In this document: positions 18,847 to 27,701 of the stretch, piece by piece | How positions within the stretch are numbered: the first letter of the stretch is position 1 | Layout: every line of letters begins with the position of its first letter | Source: Hyphomicrobiales bacterium | GTDB lineage: Bacteria; Pseudomonadota; Alphaproteobacteria; Rhizobiales; Beijerinckiaceae | Direction: 5' to 3' | Assembly: GCA_027487245.1 (NCBI GenBank) | Contig: JAIYDY010000013.1 | Location: 1-60,981, forward strand | DNA length: 60,981 nt | Made by a program: the position numbers and the translations under genes | The notes under the pieces: model-generated | What the model saw: only the letters and a program-made list of their open reading frames with translations | What the model was told of the DNA's origin: nothing | Database searches by the model: none

Positions 18847-19365
18847 ATGGCAGGCAGGGCGGCTGAGACTTCTGCAGGCAGGGGCGCGGGCAAGGATGCC
18901 GAGGCGGCCGATGCCCAGGCCGATGCCATGCGCGTCTGGTTCCGCTTTCTCAGGATGCACCAGCGGGTTTCGATGGCAATGACGGCCCGGCTCAGGGCCA
19001 TCGGGCTGTCGGTGCCGCAGTTCGATCTACTGTCCACCCTGAGCGAGCGCGAGGGCATCACCCAGAGCGAACTGGCCGAGAGGCTTTATGTGACAAAGGG
19101 CAATGTCTCGGGGCTGGTGGACCGGCTGGTTGAGGCCGGCCTGGTCGAGCGCCGCGCCATTGCCAATGACAGGCGCTCCTATGCGCTGCATCTCACGGCC
19201 CATGGGCGCGAGCTTGCCCACAAGGGCCTCGAAGCGCAGCGCAGCTATGTGCGCGGAACCCTTGGCCAACTGGGTGGCACCGACATCGCACAGCTTGACG
19301 GGTTGATTCTGGCATGGCGCGATGCCGTGCGCCGCGATCTCGCAGCGCCCTCAGCGTCATCCTGA
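18847..19365 (+). CDS. MarR-family transcriptional regulator
   Basis: A 172-residue winged-helix regulator. After a low-complexity N-terminal 25 residues, the dimerisation helix is followed by GLSVPQFDLLSTLSEREGITQSELAERLYVTKGNVSGLVDRLVEAGLVERR, the helix-turn-helix with recognition helix, and then NDRRSYALHLTAHG, the wing motif. MarR proteins sense phenolic or CoA-linked ligands; here the divergent acyl-CoA ligase suggests an acyl-CoA or its acid as the ligand, which is inference. Confidence 0.93.
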   Translation: MAGRAAETSAGRGAGKDAEAADAQADAMRVWFRFLRMHQRVSMAMTARLRAIGLSVPQFDLLSTLSEREGITQSELAERLYVTKGNVSGLVDRLVEAGLVERRAIANDRRSYALHLTAHGRELAHKGLEAQRSYVRGTLGQLGGTDIAQLDGLILAWRDAVRRDLAAPSASS

Positions 19366-19593
19366 GGTCGGGTTGCCCGCCGCAGTCTTGCAATCCTGCC
19401 TGCGCACCGTGCCCGTTGCTGCCTCCATTGTCGCCAGTTGCCCAATTGCAGTGCAATAGCCGGCTTGGCTTGTTGCCGCGTTGCAACATGCGGGCTGTTT
19501 CATGGCCTCTGCGTGTCAAAAGACATCTGAAATCCGTGCAATGCCGCAGTCGGACTGTATGATTTGGTCAACGCATCTGGAGAACATGTGACC

Positions 19594-20505
19594 ATGAAGT
19601 CTTTCCTTCTTGCCGGCGCCGTCGTGGCAGCCTTCGGAACCGCAGCCGTTGCAGCCGATCTGCCGGCCCGCAAGGGTGCGCCTGCCGCGCCCGCCGTGTC
19701 GGCCGCCTGTCTCGAAACCAACACGCTGCCGACCGACATCTTCGGCTTCACCGTCGGTTCCGACGTGACCGATGTCGGCGCCTGGGGCCTCGGCGTCACC
19801 GCCAATGGCAACTTCACCGGTCGCGGCCAGCGGCTGACCGGCCTGACCGGCGTGGCACAGTTCGCCACCGGCGTGTTCCGCTGCTTTGAAGCGGCGCCCT
19901 ATGTCTTCGCCAACACCACCACCGCGCGGGACCGCGCCGGCTTCTCCGGCAATGGCTCGTTCTGGGGCGGCGGCCTCGAGCTGAAGTACAAGTTGCTCGG
20001 CCGTGATGTTCACGGCGTCGGCGCGACGCTCGATCTCGATGTCAGCGCCAATGGCAACCGCCTCTCCGGCATCCTGGGCGTCGGCAATGACAGCGCCGTC
20101 AACGTTGCTGGCCGGTTGTTCCTCGACAAGGAACTGGTCGCGGGCCGCCTGTATGGTGCGGTGAACCTCGAACACATCTCCAGCTTCTCGGGCAAGACCG
20201 GCATTCTGGTCGACACCTCGCAGTTCAACGTGCGTGCCGCGCTGTCCGCCAAGGTTCTGCCGAATGTCTTTGTCGGCGCCGAGGCCTGGTATTCACGCAG
20301 CTACACCGGGGCAGGCTATGACCGCTATCTCGGTGATGGCTTCTTCGTTGGCCCGAACATGCTCTGGGCAATCAACGACAAGTGGACCTTCAACGCCGCC
20401 TATCAGGTGCAGGTGGCCGGCAAGGTCCAGGCCGGACCCGGCAACATCAACCTGACGAACTACAACCAGCATTTCGCCCGCGTGAAGCTCGGCTACGCTT
20501 TCTGA
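19594..20505 (+). CDS. Outer-membrane beta-barrel protein
   Basis: A 303-residue protein with a clear signal peptide (residues 1-21, MKSFLLAGAVVAAFGTAAVA). It is followed by ADLPARKGAP, the mature start common to rhizobial outer-membrane proteins. The rest alternates polar and hydrophobic residues in short strands and ends in FARVKLGYAF, a terminal Phe signal for barrel assembly. There are two cysteines (CLETNT and FRCFEA) that could pair. The ATG at 19594 is preceded by GGAG at a long spacing (11 bases). A strong terminator follows. Its exact role (porin, adhesin or structural) is unknown. Confidence 0.85.
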   Translation: MKSFLLAGAVVAAFGTAAVAADLPARKGAPAAPAVSAACLETNTLPTDIFGFTVGSDVTDVGAWGLGVTANGNFTGRGQRLTGLTGVAQFATGVFRCFEAAPYVFANTTTARDRAGFSGNGSFWGGGLELKYKLLGRDVHGVGATLDLDVSANGNRLSGILGVGNDSAVNVAGRLFLDKELVAGRLYGAVNLEHISSFSGKTGILVDTSQFNVRAALSAKVLPNVFVGAEAWYSRSYTGAGYDRYLGDGFFVGPNMLWAINDKWTFNAAYQVQVAGKVQAGPGNINLTNYNQHFARVKLGYAF

Positions 20506-20533
20506 GCGCGCGCCAGGCACGCCGATCCTGAGG

Positions 20534-20564
20534 GAGGCCGGGGCGACCCGGCCTTCTGCTTTTC
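20534..20564 (+). terminator. Rho-independent terminator after the outer-membrane protein gene
   Basis: AGGCCGGG-gcga-CCCGGCCT forms an 8-bp perfect stem with a GNRA-type loop, followed by TCTGCTTTT. It begins about 29 bases after the stop codon. This is the most convincing intrinsic terminator seen in the window, consistent with a strongly expressed outer-membrane protein gene. Confidence 0.85.
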
Positions 20565-20696
20565 GGGCGCCCTGTTGCCGTGTTTCGCATGGATACTCCG
20601 GCTACCCCGCGCGTCTGAACCCTGGTCGTGAGCGTTTGGCAGCCCGGAACGGCATTCCTGCCATGGCGAAAAGGGACGGTTTGCGTTAGGACAAAG

Positions 20697-22049
20697 ATGT
20701 TCCTCGAACCGGATCTGCCGATGCTCCGCTTTCCGCTGCGCCTGCTTGTAACTGCTGCCCTTCTGCTTGGCGCCAGCGCGTCCGCGTTGGCGCAGGCCCC
20801 CGTGCTGGGCTCGCCGAGCCTGCCGGCGCAAGGCTTCCAGCCGATTGCCGTCGTGCCTTCTGCCGACGCCGTCCCCGCTGCAACGCCGGCGAAGCCGAGG
20901 CCCCGCCCCGTCGCGCGCCCGGCCGCAACCCGCGAAACCTCGATCAATGCCGATGATCGCCGGCCAACGCTGACGCCGGACACGCTGCCAAGCACGGCGC
21001 TGGCCTCGGAGCGCTATCTTGAGATCGTGCGGGCCGGTGGCTGGCCGACCTTGCCGAAGGGCACCAGCCTCAAGGACGGATCGAAGGGCGCGGTCGTGGT
21101 GACACTGAAGCGTCGCCTTGCGATCACCGGCGACTTCGAAGGGGAAATGGCTGGCGACGTGTTCGACGGGGCTGTCAGTGCCGCCGTCAAGCGCTTCCAG
21201 TTCCGCCATGGCCTGCGGCAGACCGGCATCGTGGCGGGGCGCACGCTCGATGAGATGAATGTGACGGCCCAGACCCGCTTTCGGCAGCTGGCCTCATCGG
21301 CGCAGCGCATTGCCGGCAGCACGTTCGCGTTCGGCCCGCGCTATGTGGTGGTCAACATTCCATCCGCCCATGTGGAGACGGTCGAGAACGATGTGGTCAG
21401 CCGCCGCTATGTGGCCATTGTCGGGCGGCCCGACCGGGCTTCGCCCACGGTCGAGACGCGCATCACGGCGGTCAATCTCAACCCCAACTGGACGCTGCCC
21501 CCCACGATCATCAAGGAAGACATCATTCCGGGCATGCAGAAGGGCCGCAACGTGCTGGCCCAGAAAGGGGTCAAGGTCTTTGCCGGCGGGCAGGAAATCC
21601 CGGCCTCCAGCATCGACTGGTCGAGCGCAAGGGCGCTGAACTACACCTACCGGCAGGAGCCGGGGCCGCGCAACGCGCTCGGGCTGGTGCGCATCGACAT
21701 GCCCAACCGCGACGCGGTGTTCATGCATGACACGCCGTCGCGCAACCTGTTCGGCGGCGACCAGCGCTTCAATTCGTCGGGCTGCGTGCGCGTGCAGGAT
21801 GTACGCGATCTGGCTTCCTGGCTGCTGGAAGCCACGGGCGGCAGCTGGGACCGCAAGGCCATCGATGCCGGCATCGCCAAAGGCGAGCGCAAGGACATCC
21901 GACTGGCCCGTGCCGTGCCGGTGGCCTGGGTCTACATGACCGGCTATGCCACGCCCGATGGCGTGATCCACTTCCGCCCCGATGTCTATGGCATCGACAA
22001 GGTCGGCGGCGGCGCCCTGCGCCAGCTTGGGGCCGATGTCGGCGGGTGA
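20697..22049 (+). CDS. L,D-transpeptidase, YcbB/LdtD-like, with peptidoglycan-binding domain
   Basis: A 450-residue periplasmic enzyme that forms 3-3 crosslinks in peptidoglycan or attaches partners to it. It has an N-terminal signal sequence (hydrophobic LLVTAALLLGASASALAQA), then a proline/alanine-rich linker. A peptidoglycan-binding domain follows (LKRRLAITGDFEG...AVKRFQFRHGL). The YkuD catalytic domain has His344 in FMHDTPS and Cys363 in FNSSGCVRV, with FGGDQRF between. AGGA lies 5 bases before ATG 20697; ATG 20721 is an alternative that still keeps the signal peptide. It stands as a single gene. Confidence 0.93.
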   Translation: MFLEPDLPMLRFPLRLLVTAALLLGASASALAQAPVLGSPSLPAQGFQPIAVVPSADAVPAATPAKPRPRPVARPAATRETSINADDRRPTLTPDTLPSTALASERYLEIVRAGGWPTLPKGTSLKDGSKGAVVVTLKRRLAITGDFEGEMAGDVFDGAVSAAVKRFQFRHGLRQTGIVAGRTLDEMNVTAQTRFRQLASSAQRIAGSTFAFGPRYVVVNIPSAHVETVENDVVSRRYVAIVGRPDRASPTVETRITAVNLNPNWTLPPTIIKEDIIPGMQKGRNVLAQKGVKVFAGGQEIPASSIDWSSARALNYTYRQEPGPRNALGLVRIDMPNRDAVFMHDTPSRNLFGGDQRFNSSGCVRVQDVRDLASWLLEATGGSWDRKAIDAGIAKGERKDIRLARAVPVAWVYMTGYATPDGVIHFRPDVYGIDKVGGGALRQLGADVGG

Positions 22050-22147
22050 GGGCTGGCAGCTCCCGCTTGCGTGCGTTTGCATCCCCCGCATGGCCTGACA
22101 GCGGACCTTGCGCTTGAAGCCGTACCGGACTTCGCCCAGAACGCGGC

Positions 22148-22879
22148 ATGATATCCGAATCTGACAGACCCATCGTCACGCGCGCCGGCCTGCTGGAAGG
22201 GGCGCGCCTGTCGGCTCCGCTGCTGCCGGGCGTGGTCGTGTTCGCCATGACCTTCGGCGCGGCGGCGGCAGGGCGCGGCCTGAGCCTGTTCGAGGCTGCC
22301 CTGATGAGCGCGCTGGTCTATGCCGGCATGGCGCAGATGGTGGCGCTGGAGGCCTGGCCGCAGGTCTGGAGCTGGGGCGTCATCGGCAGCCTCGCGGTGC
22401 TGACGGCGGTGGTCAACAGCCGCATGGTGCTGCAGGGCGCGTCGCTGCATCCGTGGCTGCGCAGCCATGGCCATGGCTTCAATGCGGCCCACCTGTTCTT
22501 CCTCACCGATGCCAACTGGCTGGTCGGCTCGCGCTATCACGCCGGGGGCGGGCGCGATCTGGGCGTGCTGATCGGCGTTGGCCTGACGATGTGGGTGCTC
22601 TGGCTGGCCTTCACGCTGCCGGGTTACCTGCTCGGTGCCATGGTCAGCGATCCACGCCGGTTTGCGCTGGATCTGGTCATGCCGGTGTTCTTCGCCGCGA
22701 TGCTGGTGCCGTTGTGGCGCGGGCGGCGCGCGGCGGTGCCATGGGCGGTGGCCGGGGTGGTGGCGCTGCTCGCCTCGAAGCTGCTGCCGGGCCACCTGTT
22801 CATCCTCGCGGGGGCGCTGACCGGCATGCTGACGGCAGCCCTGATGCCGGATGATGCCGCGCCGGAGCAGGCCCCGTGA
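22148..22879 (+). CDS. azlC: AzlC-family branched-chain amino acid exporter, large subunit
   Basis: A 243-residue membrane protein of the AzlC/LIV-E family, which with AzlD exports branched-chain amino acids or analogues. Family segments are GARLSAPLLPGVVVFAMTFGAAA, SALVYAGMAQMVAL and NSRMVLQGASLHPWLR. FFLTDANWLVGSRY and LDLVMPVFFAAMLVPLWRGRR also fit. About seven helices are visible. The stop overlaps the GTG start of azlD by 4 bases, a typical coupled AzlCD pair. No Lrp gene is adjacent, though one lies 9 kb downstream. Confidence 0.92.
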   Translation: MISESDRPIVTRAGLLEGARLSAPLLPGVVVFAMTFGAAAAGRGLSLFEAALMSALVYAGMAQMVALEAWPQVWSWGVIGSLAVLTAVVNSRMVLQGASLHPWLRSHGHGFNAAHLFFLTDANWLVGSRYHAGGGRDLGVLIGVGLTMWVLWLAFTLPGYLLGAMVSDPRRFALDLVMPVFFAAMLVPLWRGRRAAVPWAVAGVVALLASKLLPGHLFILAGALTGMLTAALMPDDAAPEQAP

Positions 22880-23199
22880 GCGCGTGGCTGGCGAGCCTTG
22901 TCGCGCCCGGTGTCACGCTCGCCATCCTCGCCATGGCGCTGGCGACCTATCTGTGCCGCATCTCGGGCCACTTCATGATGCACCTGATCCCGCTGACGCC
23001 GCCACTGCGCCGGGCGCTGGCGGCCCTGCCGGGCTCGATCGTGGCAGCGACCGTGATCCCGATCATCGAGCGTATCGGGCTTTCCGCAGGCCTCGCGGTC
23101 GGCGCTGCGCTGCTGGCCATGCTGGTGCGCCGCAACGAGGTTCTGGCGCTGGTCGCGGGGCTGACCGTGGCCATCGCGGCGCGGGCGTGGGGGCTTTAG
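22876..23199 (+). CDS. azlD: AzlD-family branched-chain amino acid exporter, small subunit
   Basis: A 107-residue, four-helix membrane protein forming the exporter with AzlC. It has the family pattern TYLCRISGHFMMHLIPLTPPLRRALAALPGSIVAATVIP and a late MLVRRNEVLALVAGL. The start is GTG, overlapping the azlC stop as GTGA, which decides the start and implies translational coupling. It is convergent with hisS, 11 bases apart. Confidence 0.9.
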   Translation: MSAWLASLVAPGVTLAILAMALATYLCRISGHFMMHLIPLTPPLRRALAALPGSIVAATVIPIIERIGLSAGLAVGAALLAMLVRRNEVLALVAGLTVAIAARAWGL

Positions 23200-23210
23200 C
23201 CCGCCGGCGA

Positions 23211-24743
23211 TCAGTGCCGCGCCAGAACCTTCTTCACGGCGTCGACCAGCGCCTCTTCCGGCACGGCGAACTGGGCTTCCTTCTGGCGTTCGAGGTATTC
23301 CTCGCGGTCCTTGCCTTCGCGGCCGAGCTTGGCGAGTTCGGCACCGAGGATAAGGTCCTTGACCTGCACCGTGCCGGCGGCCTTCTCGTCTCCGCCCTGG
23401 ATGACGACGCAAGGCGAGCGGCGCTTGTCGGCATATTTCATCTGGGCGTTGAAGCCGGATGAGCCGAGGTAGAGTTCTGCCGCGATGCCTGCGCCGCGAA
23501 GCTCGGAGACCATGCGCTGGTAGTCGCCGATGCGGTCCTTGTCCATGACGGTGACGACGACCGGGCCGGGCTTGGCGCTGCCGGCCAGCAGCGGCGAGTT
23601 GGTCAGCTTGAGCGCGGTGTAGAGCCGCGAGACGCCAATCGAGAAGCCGGTGGCCGGCACGGGGTCGTTGCGGAAACGCCCCACCAGCCCGTCATAACGC
23701 CCGCCACCCGCCACCGAGCCGAAGCGCACCACCTGCCCATCCTCGTTGGTGACCGGGAAGGTGAGTTCAGCCTCGAAGACGGGGCCGGTGTAGTATTCGA
23801 GGCCGCGGACGACGGAGGTGTCGATGAGGATGCGGTCAGGTCCGTAGCCCGCCCGCCGAGCTAGAAACTTCAAGTCGCTCAATTCCTTAAGGCCTTGATG
23901 GAACGATGCCGGCATGTTTTCCGGCTTAATACCAACAAGATCAAACCCAGCGGTAAATTCGACAGCAGTTGGGTCAAGATCGCTAGAATTCTCCGAGACT
24001 TGCGTAAACAAAACCACGTTGATCGCTTGGGCATCCAGCCCCACACCCTTGGTGAAATCCCCACTCTCATCCTTCCGTCCCGGCCCGAGCAGCAGCCGCA
24101 CACCTTCCGGCCCGAACTTGTCGAGCTTGTCGATCGCCCTCAGCACACCCAGCCGGCGCCCGGCATTCTCGTCCCCGCCCAGACCAATCGATTCAAGAAC
24201 GCCATCCAACACCTTGCGATTGTTGACCTTGATGACGTAGTCGCCGCGCTTGATGCCTACGGCTTCCAGCGTGTCAGCCATCAGCATGCAGGCTTCGGCG
24301 TCCGCCGCCACCGAGCCAGCGCCGACGATGTCGGCATCGAACTGCATGAACTGGCGGAAGCGACCGGGGCCGGGCTTCTCGTTGCGGAAGACATAGCCCG
24401 AGCGGTAGCTGCGGTAAGGCTTGGGCAGCGCGTCGTAGTTTTCGGCCACATGGCGGGCGAGGGGGGCGGTCAGGTCATAGCGCAGGGACAGCCACTGCTC
24501 GTCATCATCCTGAAACGAGAACACGCCCTCATTGGGCCTGTCCTGATCGGGCAGGAACTTGCCGAGCGCATCGGTGTATTCGACAAACGGCGTCTCGACC
24601 GGCTCGAAGCCGAACAGCTCGAACTGTTGCTTGATCCTGGCCAGCATCGCCTCGGTGGCGGCGACATCGGCTGCGCCGCGATCCTCGAAGCCGCGCGGGC
24701 GGCGCGCCTTCAGCTTGTCCGTTTTCGACATGGCATGGTCCAT
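23211..24743 (-). CDS. hisS: Histidyl-tRNA synthetase
   Basis: HisRS charges tRNA-His. The 510-residue class II synthetase has motif 2 in [21 protein letters not shown], the histidine-A motif [14 protein letters not shown], and motif 3 in [17 protein letters not shown]-terminal anticodon-binding domain (about 405-500) follows. It is about 80-90 residues longer than the E. coli type, as usual in alphaproteobacteria. ATG 24743 and ATG 24731 (MSKTDK) are both possible. Unusually, about 190 bases (23871-24060) in the middle drop to roughly 48% G+C with AT-rich codons, while the flanks are in the 60s; this spans the insertion domain before the histidine-A motif. The protein frame stays intact. Confidence 0.95.
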   Translation of the reverse strand: MDHAMSKTDKLKARRPRGFEDRGAADVAATEAMLARIKQQFELFGFEPVETPFVEYTDALGKFLPDQDRPNEGVFSFQDDDEQWLSLRYDLTAPLARHVAENYDALPKPYRSYRSGYVFRNEKPGPGRFRQFMQFDADIVGAGSVAADAEACMLMADTLEAVGIKRGDYVIKVNNRKVLDGVLESIGLGGDENAGRRLGVLRAIDKLDKFGPEGVRLLLGPGRKDESGDFTKGVGLDAQAINVVLFTQVSENSSDLDPTAVEFTAGFDLVGIKPENMPASFHQGLKELSDLKFLARRAGYGPDRILIDTSVVRGLEYYTGPVFEAELTFPVTNEDGQVVRFGSVAGGGRYDGLVGRFRNDPVPATGFSIGVSRLYTALKLTNSPLLAGSAKPGPVVVTVMDKDRIGDYQRMVSELRGAGIAAELYLGSSGFNAQMKYADKRRSPCVVIQGGDEKAAGTVQVKDLILGAELAKLGREGKDREEYLERQKEAQFAVPEEALVDAVKKVLARH

Positions 24744-24957
24744 TTCTCAAGGCCTGCTGGTTAGCCGCTGGCGCGGGCAGGGGCAAGGGCCGGCGTCTTG
24801 GCGAGATTCCGTCTTGGCGAGCGCATCGAAGCCAACCAGCCTTGGCGTGCGCGGCTCTGGATCGCTTCGCCTTGCGCGCGATGACGGGGCGAGGGCAAAT
24901 CCTTGAGATTGCACCGGTTAACTTGACTATCCCCCGGCCGCCACCCACATCCCGGTC

Positions 24958-25392
24958 ATGGATGAACCTGTTCCCCTGCGCCTGATCGCCCTTGATGCCG
25001 AAGACCTGACCGTGATCTCTGCCCATGTGCAGGATGCGGTGGTGAAGGTGGGCGATCTCGCCTGGCTGCCCAATGAGAAGCGCTTTGCCCTGATGATGCG
25101 GCGCTATGACTGGGAGGGCTCGGCCAACGGCCAGCATCGCCGCCGGCTCACCGCCATGCATTTCGACCGCGTGACAGAGCTGAAGGCGCTGAACATCGAC
25201 CCAAAGGCGAAGGACACGGTGCTGAACCTGCTGGCTTTGACCTTCACGCCGTCGGATGCGCCTGCCGGTGAACTGGTGCTGACCTTCTCGGGCGGGGCTG
25301 CGCTGAAATTGCGCGCCGAATGCATCGAAGCCCAGTTGAAAGACCTGGGCGGAATGTGGGAAACGGCTCATCAGCCCAGCCACGAAGGCTGA
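24958..25392 (+). CDS. DUF2948 family protein
   Basis: A 144-residue soluble protein of unknown function recognised as DUF2948 by LRLIALDAEDLTVISAHVQDAVVKVGDL, then KRFALMMRRYDWE and the tail AECIEAQLKDLGGMWETAHQP. In alphaproteobacteria this gene is regularly found just before hisD, as here (32-base gap). The constant neighbourhood with hisD, a UPF0262 gene and a small phosphatase suggests one operon, but no biochemical role is known. The promoter probably lies in the 214-base gap shared with the divergent hisS. Confidence 0.88.
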   Translation: MDEPVPLRLIALDAEDLTVISAHVQDAVVKVGDLAWLPNEKRFALMMRRYDWEGSANGQHRRRLTAMHFDRVTELKALNIDPKAKDTVLNLLALTFTPSDAPAGELVLTFSGGAALKLRAECIEAQLKDLGGMWETAHQPSHEG

Positions 25393-25424
25393 GCGTTCGA
25401 CCCGTCGTTTCAGCGAAAGCGCGC

Positions 25425-26717
25425 ATGCCCATCCGCCTCAGTTCCAGCGCCGCCGACTTTGCGGCGGATTTTGACCGCTTGCTGGCGATGAAGCGCGAGG
25501 TCTCGGAAGAGGTCGATGGCATCGTCGCCGCGATCATTGCCGATGTGCAGGCGCGGGGCGATGCGGCATTGATCGATTACACCCAGCGCTTCGACCATGT
25601 GGCGCTGACGCCGGCGACCTTGCGGGTCAGCGCTGACGAGATCGAGGCTGCGGTGCGCGCCTGTGATCCTCAGGCGCTGGAGGCGCTGCGCTTTGCCAAG
25701 GCCCGGATCGAGGCTTTCCATGCCCGCCAGAAGCCGGAGGACCAGCGCTTCACCGATGCGACCGGCACCGAGATGGGCTGGCGCTGGAGCGCCATCGAGG
25801 CGGTGGGGCTTTATGTGCCGGGCGGCACGGCGAGCTATCCGTCGTCGGTGCTGATGAATGCGGTGCCGGCTCGCGTGGCTGACGTGCCGCGCATCGTGAT
25901 GGTGGCGCCGATGCCGCATGGCCGGGCCAACCCGCTGGTGCTGGCCGCCGCGCATCTGGCCGGCGTGACCGAAATCTACCGCATTGGCGGAGCGCAGGCC
26001 GTAGCCGCACTGGCCCACGGCACGGCCAGCATCGCGCCGGTGGCCAAGATCGTGGGGCCGGGCAACGCCTATGTGGCGGCAGCCAAAAGGCGCGTGTTCG
26101 GCACGGTCGGCATCGACATGATTGCCGGCCCCTCGGAGGTTCTGGTCATCGCCGATGCCAGTGCCAATCCGGCCTGGGTGGCGGCTGACCTGCTCGCGCA
26201 GGCCGAGCATGACACCGCGGCCCAATCCATCCTGATGACCGACAGCCATGAGATCGCCGATGCGGTGGCGGCGGAGGTGGCCTCGCAGCTGGCGCTGCTG
26301 CCGCGCCGCGAGATTGCCGCCGCGAGCTGGGACGCGTTCGGCGCCATCATCGTGGTCGATGACCTGATGGGAGCGGTGCCGCTCATCGACCGGCTGGCAC
26401 CGGAGCACCTCGAAATCTGCACGGCAGACCCCGAGCCGCTGGCTGCCGCGATCCGCAACGCAGGAGCCATGTTCCTCGGCCACCACACGCCCGAGGCGAT
26501 CGGCGACTATGTCGGCGGGCCCAACCATGTGTTGCCGACGGCGCGGTCGGCACGCTTCTCCTCCGGGCTTGGCGTGCTCGACTTCATGAAGCGCACCACG
26601 CTGCTGAAATGCACCGCCGATGCGCTTCGGGCTTTGGCTCCGGCTGCCGCTGCGCTAGGAGAAGCGGAGAGCCTGCAGGCGCACGCGCGCAGCGTGACCA
26701 TCCGGCTCAATCTCTGA
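25425..26717 (+). CDS. hisD: Histidinol dehydrogenase
   Basis: HisD oxidises L-histidinol to L-histidine in two NAD-dependent steps, with zinc. The 430-residue length is standard. Visible landmarks are MGWRWSAIEAVGLYVPGGTASYPSSVLMNA, VAKIVGPGNAYVAAAKR and IAGPSEVLVIAD. The zinc and catalytic residues lie in AQAEHDTAAQS, RLAPEHLEI and GHHTPEAIGDYVGGPNHVLPT. The ATG at 25425 gives the usual MPIRLSS start. hisS lies close by on the other strand, but the other his biosynthesis genes are absent from the window. Confidence 0.96.
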   Translation: MPIRLSSSAADFAADFDRLLAMKREVSEEVDGIVAAIIADVQARGDAALIDYTQRFDHVALTPATLRVSADEIEAAVRACDPQALEALRFAKARIEAFHARQKPEDQRFTDATGTEMGWRWSAIEAVGLYVPGGTASYPSSVLMNAVPARVADVPRIVMVAPMPHGRANPLVLAAAHLAGVTEIYRIGGAQAVAALAHGTASIAPVAKIVGPGNAYVAAAKRRVFGTVGIDMIAGPSEVLVIADASANPAWVAADLLAQAEHDTAAQSILMTDSHEIADAVAAEVASQLALLPRREIAAASWDAFGAIIVVDDLMGAVPLIDRLAPEHLEICTADPEPLAAAIRNAGAMFLGHHTPEAIGDYVGGPNHVLPTARSARFSSGLGVLDFMKRTTLLKCTADALRALAPAAAALGEAESLQAHARSVTIRLNL

Positions 26718-26759
26718 GGCACGGGACAGATCCTTCCGGGGGCAGGACCAGACGACGGC

Positions 26760-27242
26760 ATGAGCCAGACCAGAAGCAACAACCGGCTTGTTCTGATCAC
26801 GCTCGACGAGGCGTCGCTGGGCCGTGGCACGCCCGATCAGGAGCACGAGCGCGCCATCGCGATCTATGACCTGATCGAGGTCAACCACTTCGCCATTCCG
26901 GAGCGTGAGCATGGGCCTTACAAGCTCTCCATCAGCCTGGTCGAGCGCAAGCTGTGCCTCGACATCAGGAGCGAGGGCGACCAGCCGATCATCATGCACT
27001 TTCTGTCCCTGACCCCGTTCAAGCGGGTGATCAAGGACTACGAGATGATCTGCGAAAGCTACTACGAGGCCATCCGCACCTCATCGCCGGCGCAGATCGA
27101 GGCCATCGACATGGGCCGGCGGGGGCTGCACAACGAGGCAGCGGAGATCCTGAAGGAGCGCCTCGACGGCAAGCTGGACGTGGACCACGACACGGCGCGC
27201 CGGCTGTTCACCCTGATCTTCGCCCTGCACTGGAAAGGCTGA
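26760..27242 (+). CDS. UPF0262 family protein
   Basis: A 160-residue cytosolic protein of the UPF0262 family. It has HERAIAIYDLIEVNHFAIP, GPYKLSISLVERKLCLDI, HFLSLTPFKRVIKDYEMICESYYEAIR and the C-terminal DHDTARRLFTLIFALHWKG. Function is unknown; the family is restricted mostly to alphaproteobacteria and is usually found after hisD. It lies 42 bases after hisD and 6 bases before the phosphatase gene, consistent with one transcript. Confidence 0.9.
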   Translation: MSQTRSNNRLVLITLDEASLGRGTPDQEHERAIAIYDLIEVNHFAIPEREHGPYKLSISLVERKLCLDIRSEGDQPIIMHFLSLTPFKRVIKDYEMICESYYEAIRTSSPAQIEAIDMGRRGLHNEAAEILKERLDGKLDVDHDTARRLFTLIFALHWKG

Positions 27243-27248
27243 GGCTCC

Positions 27249-27701
27249 TTGGCTGGTGAAGCGCCTGTGCCGCGCCGGCCGCAGAGCGTGTTGTTCATGT
27301 GCGCCCAGAATGCGGTGCGCTCGCCGATGGCGGAGGGTCTCGCCAAGCATTTCTTCGGGCGCTCGCTCTATGTGCAGTCCGCCGGCGTGCGCAAGAGCGA
27401 GGCGGACGGCTTCATGGTTGCTGTCATGGACGAGATGGGCATCGACGAAAGCCGGCACAAACCACGCACCATCGACGAACTCGAAGAGTGGGAAGGCCTC
27501 AACTTTGACCTGATCATCACGCTGTCGCCCGAGGCGCACCACAAGGCACTGGGGCTGACGCGGACCATCGCCGCCGAGGTTGAATACTGGCCAACAGCCG
27601 ACCCCACCATCGTGCAAGGTTCACGCGAACAGATGCTCGAAGCCTACCGCGAGGTGAGGGACGGGCTGGCCCGGCGGATCAGGGAGCGGCTGAAGGTCTA
27701 G
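27249..27701 (+). CDS. Low-molecular-weight phosphotyrosine phosphatase / arsenate-reductase-like protein
   Basis: A 150-residue protein of the LMW-PTP fold. The N-terminal phosphate loop is CAQNAVRS (C-X5-R-S), and the general acid Asp sits late in EYWPTADPT. Members are called protein tyrosine phosphatases or ArsC-type reductases; the extra cysteines needed for thioredoxin-linked arsenate reduction are not evident, so a phosphatase role fits better. The start is TTG at 27249 just after GAGG; GTG 27267 is an alternative. It closes the DUF2948-hisD-UPF0262 group and its end overlaps recR by 4 bases, convergently. Confidence 0.85.
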   Translation: MAGEAPVPRRPQSVLFMCAQNAVRSPMAEGLAKHFFGRSLYVQSAGVRKSEADGFMVAVMDEMGIDESRHKPRTIDELEEWEGLNFDLIITLSPEAHHKALGLTRTIAAEVEYWPTADPTIVQGSREQMLEAYREVRDGLARRIRERLKV

